From assembly GCA_041658705.1 (NCBI GenBank), contig JBAZZT010000018.1:1-19781 (forward strand): DNA of 19,781 nt, written 5' to 3'. The notes under the pieces are model-generated. The model was not told where the DNA came from. It made no database searches and saw nothing but the letters and a program-made list of their open reading frames with translations. Of this stretch, positions 7,147-13,846 are shown piece by piece; the stretch's first letter is position 1, and each line of letters starts with the position of its first letter. The stretch is from CAIKNB01 sp041658705. GTDB taxonomy: Bacteria > Patescibacteriota > Patescibacteriia > 2-12-FULL-60-25. Made by a program: the position numbers and the translations under genes.

Positions 7147-7776
7147 ATGTCAGAAATCATCCCAGCGATACTCGCCAGTGACGAAGACTCGTTCCGCGAA
7201 AAAATCTTAGCCGTCAAAGGCCTCGCGCCGCTCATCCAAATCGACGTCATGGATGGATTCTTCACGGCCAACGGATCTTGGTATCGCGCCGGAACTTTGC
7301 TCGAATTTCCCGAGCAAAATTTCGAGCTTCATCTGATGGTCGAAGATCCGGGAAAATACGTGAAGGAAGGCGTCAACACCGCTAACGTCACGCGCCTCAT
7401 CTGGCACGTGGAAACGGAAGCTGACCATCTTGAATTGGTGAGCCTTTGCCAAGCCGCGGGGAAGGAAGCGGGACTGGCCGTCTCGCCTGCCACGCCGCTC
7501 GAAGCGCTCGAGCAATATGCCGCCGAAGTGGATGAGATTTTGGTCTTAGGCGTCGAGCCCGGCGCCTCCGGACAAAGCCTCAAGCCGCAGACCGTCGAAA
7601 AAGCGCGCACCATCCACCAACGCTGGCCGAACATCGCCCTCGCCTTTGACGGCGGCGTGGACAAAGCCTCGATCCCAAAACTCAAAGCCGCCGGCGTGAC
7701 GCGCTTTTGCGTCGCCAGTGCAATCTTCGAAGCAAAAGATCCGGGGAAGGCCTACAGCGCATTACAAAAACTTTGA
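7147..7776 (+). CDS. rpe: Ribulose-phosphate 3-epimerase family protein (divergent)
   Basis: 209 residues of a TIM barrel expected to interconvert ribulose 5-phosphate and xylulose 5-phosphate. Recognisable blocks are IIPAILASD (4-12), IDVMDGFF (32-39), LHLMVEDP (61-68), WHVE (86-89), GVEPGASGQ (135-143), FDGGVD (167-172) and VASAIF (189-194). Compared with the canonical PSIL and H-V-D-V-M-D-G motifs, the active-site Ser is Ala (A7) and the first metal His is Gln (Q31). D33, H62, H87 and D168 remain. The start is ATG 7147; the frame is open upstream but only through a repeat. There is no Shine-Dalgarno: AATAAT lies 7 nt before the ATG, suggesting a leaderless message. The stop is 4 nt before the next gene. 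An epimerase of related sugar phosphates is possible. Confidence 0.8.
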   Translation: MSEIIPAILASDEDSFREKILAVKGLAPLIQIDVMDGFFTANGSWYRAGTLLEFPEQNFELHLMVEDPGKYVKEGVNTANVTRLIWHVETEADHLELVSLCQAAGKEAGLAVSPATPLEALEQYAAEVDEILVLGVEPGASGQSLKPQTVEKARTIHQRWPNIALAFDGGVDKASIPKLKAAGVTRFCVASAIFEAKDPGKAYSALQKL

Positions 7777-7780
7777 TTTT

Positions 7781-9127
7781 ATGGAAAACAATCCCTTCAG
7801 ATACCAACCGAGCCAGCCCAAGCCGCGCTTTGAAAAAATAAAAAAAACCGTAAGCATAGTAGCTGCTGCGGGTCTTATTGCGGGATGCGGAGACGCGAAA
7901 AAATTCGGTTCGGATGAAGTCTACGATTCGGGCACAAAATCAGAGCAAGAACCTAAAGGAGACTACCTATTGATGTTCGAAAATTATCCGGGCTTAAAAC
8001 CGTATAAAGATTATTTGGAAAAAATATCCTTCGTTACCAACAAAGAAGGCCATGAAACCGGCCTACACCTGGTATTGGACGTTTTGGAAAATACCTACGA
8101 CGCCGACATTGGCAATGTCGAGGAAGAGTTTCGCTTAAAGGAACGATTGGCCGGAGTACCCGTACAACACCAAGTCTTGATCATCCGAATAGTCCATGCA
8201 TTGTGGGTGGAAAAACATCAGGTCGTGCCCTGGTCATTGAAGGATTATTCGCTCGAGGAGACCGCGGCTTTATTATACGATCCATATCTGGCTGCGGAAA
8301 ACCAAGTCGCGGTTCCCAAACCCTCGTCACAAGACGCTATTTATAGTTCGACGCCAATGGAAGTTTACCCCGAGGTTCAGTTGGAGTTGGACGCGTCTTA
8401 TAAACTTTATGCGCTGGCCAAAAAAATGGCTTCTCCGAATAAGAACCAAATACTAATAAATTCAATCCGCTGGATTAAATCCAACAATACCCATACTTAC
8501 ACCGATCAAGATGGGACCGTTTGGGATTGGGATAGATATTCCGACGGTCGTCCGGATTCAGAGAAGAAGTTCCATCTGGGAACGGGTTTTGATATTTTCA
8601 TCCCACGCAACCTGGACAGGTATTTCGATGAACGTATCGGAGGTTGCCATGAGCCAGTGATTGTCTTGGCAGGGCTACTCCGTTCCCTGAATATACCCGC
8701 TTACAACATCAACTATGAAGGGCACGGCATGACCCATATCCCGGGATCTCACACTTATGTACACGGCGACCACATGGCGCTCATGCCCGCGACGCCCTCG
8801 TCGCTGCTGCTCGTGGACAATACAGCCTGCAAACAAGGAATCTCAAGTGGAGACAGCATGATGGTTAACGTGCTAAACCAAAAAATTGACGCCGCGTTCC
8901 CTGGAGAGGAAACGATTTATTTTAAGGGGATTCATGTCCTACGAAAAAATGATACTCTGCTCCTGTCTTTGTTTAACGATAAAGTATCACCCATAATTTT
9001 CGAAACTATTAAATCAGAAGCTCCGCAGTATTCTGTTAACGTAGAACAGGGCGGCGTCACAGGGCATCCGGTCAAAATCAAAAGCCTCAATGAACTTTCC
9101 GGCCCTTCCGATGATCCGTGGAAATAA
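7781..9127 (+). CDS. Lipoprotein with transglutaminase-like cysteine protease fold
   Basis: 448 residues. A basic N terminus and hydrophobic stretch end in the lipobox LIAGC (32-36), so C36 should be lipidated and the protein exported. The N-terminal half is not recognised. Residues about 285-350 look like a transglutaminase-like core: GGCHEPVIVLAGLLRSLNIP with Cys289, then HGDHMALMP with H328/H331, then LLLVDNT with D346. The Cys-His-Asp order and spacing match that superfamily, whose bacterial members are often peptidases or amidases. The start is ATG 7781, just 4 nt after rpe, with no visible ribosome site; a longer frame overlapping rpe would bury the signal peptide. Base composition is more AT-rich than in flanking genes, which suggests a different origin. 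The exact activity is unknown. Confidence 0.75.
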   Translation: MENNPFRYQPSQPKPRFEKIKKTVSIVAAAGLIAGCGDAKKFGSDEVYDSGTKSEQEPKGDYLLMFENYPGLKPYKDYLEKISFVTNKEGHETGLHLVLDVLENTYDADIGNVEEEFRLKERLAGVPVQHQVLIIRIVHALWVEKHQVVPWSLKDYSLEETAALLYDPYLAAENQVAVPKPSSQDAIYSSTPMEVYPEVQLELDASYKLYALAKKMASPNKNQILINSIRWIKSNNTHTYTDQDGTVWDWDRYSDGRPDSEKKFHLGTGFDIFIPRNLDRYFDERIGGCHEPVIVLAGLLRSLNIPAYNINYEGHGMTHIPGSHTYVHGDHMALMPATPSSLLLVDNTACKQGISSGDSMMVNVLNQKIDAAFPGEETIYFKGIHVLRKNDTLLLSLFNDKVSPIIFETIKSEAPQYSVNVEQGGVTGHPVKIKSLNELSGPSDDPWK

Positions 9128-9133
9128 TCCGGT

Positions 9134-9610
9134 ATGCCGCACACGATTCTTTTACTTGATTCCTATCTCGCCATCATCCGTGGCAGCGTGGGCAGCAAAA
9201 TGTTTCGCGCTTTTTTTGCCGAGATCGACGGAAAGAAAACGGAGATAACGCAAAAAGGCAACCTGTCCTGTGCTTTTTTCGTGTCTTTCATCTTGAAATA
9301 TTTTGATTTGATCGCTCACGGCCACATGACGATCACGGGGCTCATCCGCGATATGGAGGCATCCGGCTGGAAGAGAATCAAAAAACCAAAACCCGGTTGT
9401 GTCTTGGTCTGGGAGGCGGTGCACGATGGCGGAAACAAATTTTATACCAGCGGCCATCGCCATATCGGCTTCTTTATAGGAAAGGACAAAGCCGTCAGCA
9501 ACCTGTCCTCACGCGGCTGGCCCGCGGTCACGCATTGGACTTTCGGCGTGAAAAACGGAAAAGCCGCGCGACGGGTCGAGACGATGTACTGGAATACTAG
9601 GCTTAAATAA
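9134..9610 (+). CDS. NlpC/P60-like (CHAP-like) papain-fold protein
   Basis: 158 residues. GNLSCAFFVSFILK places a Cys (C46) at the start of a helix, KPGCVLVWE (87-94) is the usual turn before the next strand, and HRHIGFFIGKDKAVSN (108-123) supplies the His (H110) followed by the phosphoglycine-like strand. This order is typical of NlpC/P60 and CHAP hydrolases that cut peptidoglycan peptides. No signal peptide is visible, so it may act inside the cell or on small peptides. It begins 6 nt after the lipoprotein stop and is likely co-transcribed with it and with rpe. Two Cys-His hydrolase folds side by side suggest a shared role in envelope or peptide turnover (inference). No strong Shine-Dalgarno is seen. 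Confidence 0.65.
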   Translation: MPHTILLLDSYLAIIRGSVGSKMFRAFFAEIDGKKTEITQKGNLSCAFFVSFILKYFDLIAHGHMTITGLIRDMEASGWKRIKKPKPGCVLVWEAVHDGGNKFYTSGHRHIGFFIGKDKAVSNLSSRGWPAVTHWTFGVKNGKAARRVETMYWNTRLK

Positions 9611-9612
9611 TC

Positions 9613-9683
9613 AATGACCAATAATCAAGTTCGTTCGGCCATCAAATCGATCATTGGTTATTGGATGTTGATTATTGGTTATT
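9613..9683. repeat. AT-rich inverted repeat with heptanucleotide array
   Basis: Arms at 9613-9628 and 9668-9683 match over 16 bp with one mismatch. The right part (9649-9683) divides into five 7-mers: GATCATT, GGTTATT, GGATGTT, GATTATT, GGTTATT. It immediately follows the NlpC-like stop codon, and the stem could serve as a transcription barrier, though no strong T-tract follows. Confidence 0.75.
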
Positions 9684-9727
9684 AAATTGGTCACCGGAGT
9701 GGTAAACTTAGGTCTAATCCCAAGTCT

Positions 9728-11161
9728 ATGAAAAACATCGCTCGGACAATCGCCATCGCCTTCACCCTCTTTGCCCTCAATCTGCCGGCCATCTCCAGTG
9801 CCTCGGCCACCACCCTGGCGCCCGGCGACCTGATAAAAGGTCCGGGTGACGCGGTCTATTATTACGGCGCCGACGCCAAACGCTACGTCTTCCCCACGGC
9901 CAAGACTTACGCCACATGGTATCAGGATTTTTCCGGCGTAAAGACCGTCGCCCTGGCCGATCTGCAAACCATCTCACTGGGCGGCAACGTGACTTATCGG
10001 CCCGGAGTGCGCTTAGTCAAAGTCACGACCGATCCCAAGACCTACGCCGTAGGTAAAGGCGGCGAACTGCGCTGGGTCAAAAGCGAAGCCGCGGCTGCCG
10101 CGCTGTATGGCGCGGATTGGAATCAGAAGGTGGATGACTTGCCTGATCCGTTCTTCATCAACTACAAGATCGGAGCGTCCATCGAATCAGCGGCTGATTA
10201 CGCCCCGGCAGCCGAGAGCGCGGCGGTGACCAACATCAACGTCGATAAATCCCTCGTTACGGCGCCCTCCGCTCCCACGACTCCGACCAGCACCACTCCG
10301 ACTGCGCCGACCAGCACGACTCCCACCGCCCCAAGCCTGGATTTCTCGGTCTCCAAACTCGATGCTAGTCCGGGCGACACTTTGACCCTTTCGGCGAACG
10401 CCAGCGATACTTCGGGCATACTCAAGATCGAACTCTTCTTCAACAGCTCGCTCATAACCACTTGCACGTCCAGGATCTGCAGCGCCACGACGCAAGTGCC
10501 GACGTCAGGCACCTTGACGAGCTATGAAGCGAGGGCGCGCGCCACGACGATGTCCAACCAAATCTTGGACAAGATCCTGACCGTCAATGTCGCCTCGAAC
10601 AACAGCGGGCTGATTACCCTGACCCCGGACCATAGCGTAATCGCGCCGAGCGACGTCTACTCGCTCACCGGCGAAGCCGACATCTCGATCGCGCCTCTGC
10701 GCATCGACCTCTACGTCGATAACAGCAACGTCAAATCCTGCGTCTCGGTACGCGTCTGTAAATTCGCGGATTATTTCGTGGACAAGAGCATGGGCTCCAG
10801 TCATCCGATCAAAGCCGTGCTGACCGACAGCTTGGGAAGGACTTACACCTCGGTCACGAGCTACATCACGGTCGGCGATCCGGGACCGACGGTCACGGTG
10901 GCAGTCGCCAACACGCAAATCTACGTCGGCGATACGCTTGAAGTCACGGTCTCCGCTTCCGACCCCAACGGCATCGCGCAGCTCGAGCTGCTTAAAGACG
11001 GGGCCCTGCTCAAGCATTGCAGCGGTGCCGCGCCCTGCACCCTGATAACCGGACCTTGGAACGCCACGAGCACACTCATCTTCACCGGCAGCGCGGTCGG
11101 CTTGGACGGCGCTACGAGCACAGGAGTCTCGTCACCGGTGTACGTAACCGTGCGTCCGTAA
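9728..11161 (+). CDS. Secreted protein: two-fold N-terminal repeat domain plus three Ig-like repeats
   Basis: 477 residues. A signal peptide (1-27, ASA-TT cleavage) precedes a domain at about 31-150 with two internal repeats, LIK...VYYYG...KRYVFP and LVK...TYAVG...LRWVK, each ending in Y-x-x-G. The paralogue starting at 11264 has the same domain. A Thr/Pro linker (179-203, PTSTT units) leads to three Ig-like strand-rich repeats, about 205-290, 296-384 and 386-477. Each contains a close Cys pair: C246/C251, C338/C344, C431/C437. These could form disulfides outside the membrane. The architecture suggests a surface or matrix protein held by its N-terminal domain, possibly adhesive (inference). 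No clear Shine-Dalgarno is present; TCTAAT lies 9 nt before the ATG. Confidence 0.82.
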   Translation: MKNIARTIAIAFTLFALNLPAISSASATTLAPGDLIKGPGDAVYYYGADAKRYVFPTAKTYATWYQDFSGVKTVALADLQTISLGGNVTYRPGVRLVKVTTDPKTYAVGKGGELRWVKSEAAAAALYGADWNQKVDDLPDPFFINYKIGASIESAADYAPAAESAAVTNINVDKSLVTAPSAPTTPTSTTPTAPTSTTPTAPSLDFSVSKLDASPGDTLTLSANASDTSGILKIELFFNSSLITTCTSRICSATTQVPTSGTLTSYEARARATTMSNQILDKILTVNVASNNSGLITLTPDHSVIAPSDVYSLTGEADISIAPLRIDLYVDNSNVKSCVSVRVCKFADYFVDKSMGSSHPIKAVLTDSLGRTYTSVTSYITVGDPGPTVTVAVANTQIYVGDTLEVTVSASDPNGIAQLELLKDGALLKHCSGAAPCTLITGPWNATSTLIFTGSAVGLDGATSTGVSSPVYVTVRP

Positions 11162-11191
11162 CGCTCGCGGAAACGCAAACCTTCATCGCGG

Positions 11192-11220
11192 TTGACATCT
11201 TTTTCGGTTGTACGCATACT
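11192..11220 (+). promoter_or_regulatory. Promoter of the cupredoxin-like gene
   Basis: TTGACA (11192-11197), 17-bp spacer, CATACT (11215-11220). A frame beginning at this TTG is open but reads through the promoter, so the ATG at 11264 is preferred. The leader is about 37 nt without an evident ribosome site. Confidence 0.75.
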
Positions 11221-11263
11221 GAATAAGCTAAAGCCTAAAAAAATAATTCTTTCTTACGCCCTT

Positions 11264-12058
11264 ATGTTAAAGAAACTTTCCATGTTTGCGGCCTTGGTCT
11301 CGACCCTGGCCCTCGCCTTCGCGCCTATGGCGACCCAAGCCGCAGTGACCAGCTCATTCGCTCCCGGCGATCTGATCAAAGGTTCCGGCGATACGGTGTA
11401 TTACTTCGGTACCGATGGCCGTCGCTATGTCTTCCCCAACTCCAAGACATACTTTACTTGGTACACGGATTTCTCCGGAGTCAAACAGATTCCCGATGGC
11501 TTGCTCTCGACCATCCCGCTCGCCCGTTCCAACATAACCTATCGCCCGGGCAAGAAGATGGTCAAAATCACGACCGACCCCAAAGTCTACGCCGTGGAAC
11601 AAGGCGGCATCCTGCGCTGGGTAGCCACCCAGGAATTGGCCGAGACGCTTTACGGCTTGGCTTGGAAGAACCAAATCGATGACATCGCGGACGCCTTTTT
11701 CGTCAACTACAAAGTCGGCCAGCCGCTTCAGGTCGCGGCCGATTACAAACCGTACGATGTGATGACCCAGACCACGACCATCGCTCTCGATAAGCAATTG
11801 GTCGAAGGCGAAATCGTAATCTCGATCGGCACCGTGTCGAACGGCTTCGTGCCGGGCACCGTGACCATCAAGAAGGGCAACAACGTGACCTGGACCAACC
11901 AGGACAGCGCGCAGCACCAGGTCGCCGGCAGCGGCTGGACTTCGCAGCCGTTGAACTACCAGCAGAGCTACACCCACGTCTTCAACACGGTTGGATCGTA
12001 CGAGTATTCTGACACGCTCCACTCGGTGATGAGCGGCGTGATCAACGTGGTGAATTAA
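11264..12058 (+). CDS. Secreted protein: N-terminal repeat domain fused to a cupredoxin-like domain lacking the copper cysteine
   Basis: 264 residues. The signal peptide is about 1-27 (TQAAVT). Residues 33-152 repeat the two-fold domain of the upstream gene (GDLIKGSGD, RRYVFPNSKTY, YRPG, YAVEQGGILRWV). Residues 183-264 are a plastocyanin-like fold: GFVPGTVTIKKGNNVTWTNQD, then H218, then GSYEYSDTLHSVMSG. In blue copper proteins the last motif reads Y-x-Y-x-C-x-x-H-x-x-M. Here Asp250 takes the Cys place, while H253 and M256 are kept with H218. A type 1 copper site is therefore unlikely; the fold may bind another metal or serve structurally. The gene has its own promoter and a REP-hairpin terminator. 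Confidence 0.82.
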   Translation: MLKKLSMFAALVSTLALAFAPMATQAAVTSSFAPGDLIKGSGDTVYYFGTDGRRYVFPNSKTYFTWYTDFSGVKQIPDGLLSTIPLARSNITYRPGKKMVKITTDPKVYAVEQGGILRWVATQELAETLYGLAWKNQIDDIADAFFVNYKVGQPLQVAADYKPYDVMTQTTTIALDKQLVEGEIVISIGTVSNGFVPGTVTIKKGNNVTWTNQDSAQHQVAGSGWTSQPLNYQQSYTHVFNTVGSYEYSDTLHSVMSGVINVVN

Positions 12059-12076
12059 GATAGGCAGTAGCCAAAT

Positions 12077-12104
12077 GTAGGGGCGCATGCCATGCGCCCT
12101 TTTT
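12077..12104 (+). terminator. REP palindrome acting as terminator
   Basis: GGGCGCATG (12081-12089), a one-base centre, and CATGCGCCC (12091-12099) are followed directly by TTTTT. The left flank GTAG completes the REP. The 23 bases 12077-12099 are the exact reverse complement of 2428-2450 inside the RAYT gene. Confidence 0.8.
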
Positions 12105-12111
12105 GGTAAAC

Positions 12112-12144
12112 AAAAACGCCGCGTGCGAGAGATGCGCGCGGCGT
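12112..12144 (-). terminator. Terminator of the minus-strand orphan gene
   Basis: ACGCCGCG (12116-12123) pairs with CGCGGCGT (12137-12144). On the minus strand the hairpin is followed by TTTTGTTT, a classic rho-independent signal. Confidence 0.85.
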
Positions 12145-12179
12145 CTGGTAAGGGCGACAGATCAGGCGTCCAACCTTGT

Positions 12180-12755
12180 CTAAGCGGTGAGAACGATCAG
12201 GTTATTCTCCCTGTCCAGGCCGAAGGGGAAGCTACCGGCAAGCAAGACCTGGTGTATCGGCTTGAACTTGGCCGCTTCTTCGGGTTTGTCGGCCAAGATG
12301 AAGGCGCTCGGATAAAGGAGCAAGTCCACGAACGACTCCCAGCCCGGCTCCCACCTCTGAACGTAGGTCCCCACATGCTTCTTATGGAACTGTTCCAGGA
12401 GCGACCTCAAAAGCGAGAACCAAAGGCCGGCGTTGAGAGGCTTCACTTGCGACTCGTCCAGGGTCCTGGCGAGGTAGGTCGACAGCGAGTTATCGAAAGT
12501 ACGGAGTTGGAGCGCGACCGCGTACTCGGCAAGAACCTGATCTTCCAGCCGGTATCGGAAGGTCTCGACCTTGTTGACCTTGGTCCAAAAAACGGACTCG
12601 CGCGCCCGTTCCCGCGAATCTGGAAGTTCGGGCTTGAGTTCCTGTTTTTCGTAGAATTGGGCGAGGTATTCCATGAGCGCGGTCGCCTTGCCCGGAAACT
12701 TCTCCTCCCAATACGCGAACTGCTTGATGAGTGCGTCCTGCTTTTTCGTCCCCAT
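12180..12755 (-). CDS. Conserved-looking hypothetical protein, 191 residues
   Basis: I do not recognise this protein. It appears soluble and mostly helical, with many charged and aromatic residues (FAYWEEKFPG, WTKVNKVETFRYRLEDQ, LWFSLLRSLLEQFHKKH). It ends in a short strand-like segment, LAGSFPFGLDRENNLIVLTA. No signal peptide, membrane segment or catalytic motif stands out. The call as a real gene rests on its full transcription unit: a TTGACA-N17-TAGGTT promoter, GGGAGG placed 7 nt before the ATG, and a strong hairpin-T terminator. The overlapping plus-strand frame lacks all of these. It is convergent with the cupredoxin-like gene and divergent from the transketolase genes. Confidence 0.75.
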   Translation of the reverse strand: MGTKKQDALIKQFAYWEEKFPGKATALMEYLAQFYEKQELKPELPDSRERARESVFWTKVNKVETFRYRLEDQVLAEYAVALQLRTFDNSLSTYLARTLDESQVKPLNAGLWFSLLRSLLEQFHKKHVGTYVQRWEPGWESFVDLLLYPSAFILADKPEEAAKFKPIHQVLLAGSFPFGLDRENNLIVLTA

Positions 12756-12826
12756 GCGAAACCTCCCGAGTTATGATGAGCTTCCGAAACTCGCCCAATA
12801 TCACGGAATTACGTAGGCGATAGACC

Positions 12827-12855
12827 AACCTAGGTTATTTTGACCTGACTGTCAA
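12827..12855 (-). promoter_or_regulatory. Promoter of the 191-residue hypothetical gene
   Basis: Minus strand TTGACA (12850-12855), exactly 17 bp, TAGGTT (12827-12832). The leader is about 65 nt with a GGGAGG ribosome site. Confidence 0.8.
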
Positions 12856-12880
12856 GTCTAAGAAGACCCCGCCCATGGTG

Positions 12881-12886
12881 TACAAT
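12881..12886 (+). promoter_or_regulatory. Candidate -10 box of the transketolase N-subunit gene
   Basis: TACAAT ends 6 nt before the ATG at 12893, so a transcript would start at or within a base of the start codon. No good -35 is visible 17 bp upstream. Confidence 0.4.
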
Positions 12887-12892
12887 GACTCC

Positions 12893-13798
12893 ATGCTGCC
12901 TGAAAAACGCCTCGTGGAGCTTGAGAAAACCGCGTATCAAATCCGCCAGGATATCATCGAGATGTTGCTGGCGGCTGGGAGCGGCCACTCGGCTGGATCG
13001 CTCGGCATGGCCGAGGTGTTCACGGCTTTGTATTACGAAATCGCCAAAATCACTCCCGAGACGCGTGGCGCTCCAGAACGCGATCGCGTCGTGCTGTCGA
13101 ACGCGCATATCTGTCCCGTGCTCTATGCCGCGCTGGCCAATCGCGGTTATTTTCCGCGCGAAGAATTGAAGACACTGCGCAAACTCGGCTCGCGCCTGCA
13201 GGGCCACTCCAACAACCACTTCCTCCCCGACCTACCGATCGAGACTTGCGGCGGACCTTTGGGCCAGGGCATCTCCCAAGCCGTAGGCCTGGCATTGGCG
13301 GCGAGGATGAACAATCGAAAGTCAGATTTAGACATTAGACATTCGACATTCGACATTCAACCCACCTTTCATACCTGGTGTTTGATGAGCGACGGAGAAC
13401 TCGATGAAGGGCAGTCCTGGGAAGCTTTTGCGTTGGCCGGCAAACTCAATCTACGCGAGCTGACGGTCTTCATCGACCGCAACAACATCCAGATAGACGG
13501 CTTCACCGAAAACGTCTTGCCGCTGGAACCGTTGGCCGACAAATTCCGCGCTTTCAATTGGAGCGTAATCGAAGTCGACGGGCATAACATCCGCGAGATC
13601 GTCGAAGCGGCGGGACAAGCGCACGCCATCGCCGAGAATCCGAGCGTCATCATCTGCCACACTATCCCGGGCAAAGGCGTCGAGTTCATGGAAAACCGTT
13701 TTGAATGGCACGGCAAACCGCCGAACAAAGAAGAGGCGGAGATCGCCTTAAAAGAACTGCGCACGCTGGCCGGGCAGATCAGGAGCGAACATGAATGA
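12893..13798 (+). CDS. Transketolase, N-terminal (thiamine-diphosphate) subunit
   Basis: 301 residues from ATG 12893; an in-frame ATG at 12875 would add six residues but lies across the -10 box. It forms one half of a split transketolase, with the PP domain that holds thiamine diphosphate and Mg. Landmarks are GSGHSAGSLGMAEV, GGPLGQGISQAVGLALA, SDGELDEGQSWEA with the GDG-type metal motif, and DRNNIQIDG. It moves two-carbon units between sugar phosphates together with the next gene. Between ALAARMNN and WCLMSDGEL there is an extra stretch of about 20 residues (RKSDLDIRHSTFDIQ and on) encoded by a 7-bp tandem repeat. Family members go almost straight from the helix into the GDG strand, so this is an in-frame insertion in a surface loop. 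There is no Shine-Dalgarno. Confidence 0.93.
   Translation: MLPEKRLVELEKTAYQIRQDIIEMLLAAGSGHSAGSLGMAEVFTALYYEIAKITPETRGAPERDRVVLSNAHICPVLYAALANRGYFPREELKTLRKLGSRLQGHSNNHFLPDLPIETCGGPLGQGISQAVGLALAARMNNRKSDLDIRHSTFDIQPTFHTWCLMSDGELDEGQSWEAFALAGKLNLRELTVFIDRNNIQIDGFTENVLPLEPLADKFRAFNWSVIEVDGHNIREIVEAAGQAHAIAENPSVIICHTIPGKGVEFMENRFEWHGKPPNKEEAEIALKELRTLAGQIRSEHE
13331..13358. repeat. Heptanucleotide tandem repeat inside transketolase
   Basis: One GACATTA followed by three perfect GACATTC units, 28 bp, embedded in frame in the coding sequence. Confidence 0.95.
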
Positions 13799-13804
13799 AG
13801 AGAG

Positions 13805-13832
13805 GGTAGAGAGTAGATGGTAGAGGGTAGCC
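13805..13832. repeat. Heptanucleotide tandem repeat between transketolase genes
   Basis: Four 7-mers: GGTAGAG, AGTAGAT, GGTAGAG, GGTAGCC. They fill most of the 48-bp gap between the two subunit genes. Confidence 0.85.
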
Positions 13833-13846
13833 AATAATCCGACCTT

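Noticed and set aside
7718..7780. Extended start of the lipoprotein inside rpe
   Set aside because: It would overlap rpe by 59 bp and place 21 extra residues before the signal sequence.
11192..11263. Upstream TTG start for the cupredoxin-like protein
   Set aside because: That TTG is the -35 box of the promoter, and the extra residues would displace the signal peptide.
12087..12776. Plus-strand open frame of 229 codons opposite the 191-residue gene
   Set aside because: The minus-strand gene has promoter, GGGAGG and terminator; the plus frame runs through the terminator hairpins and has none.
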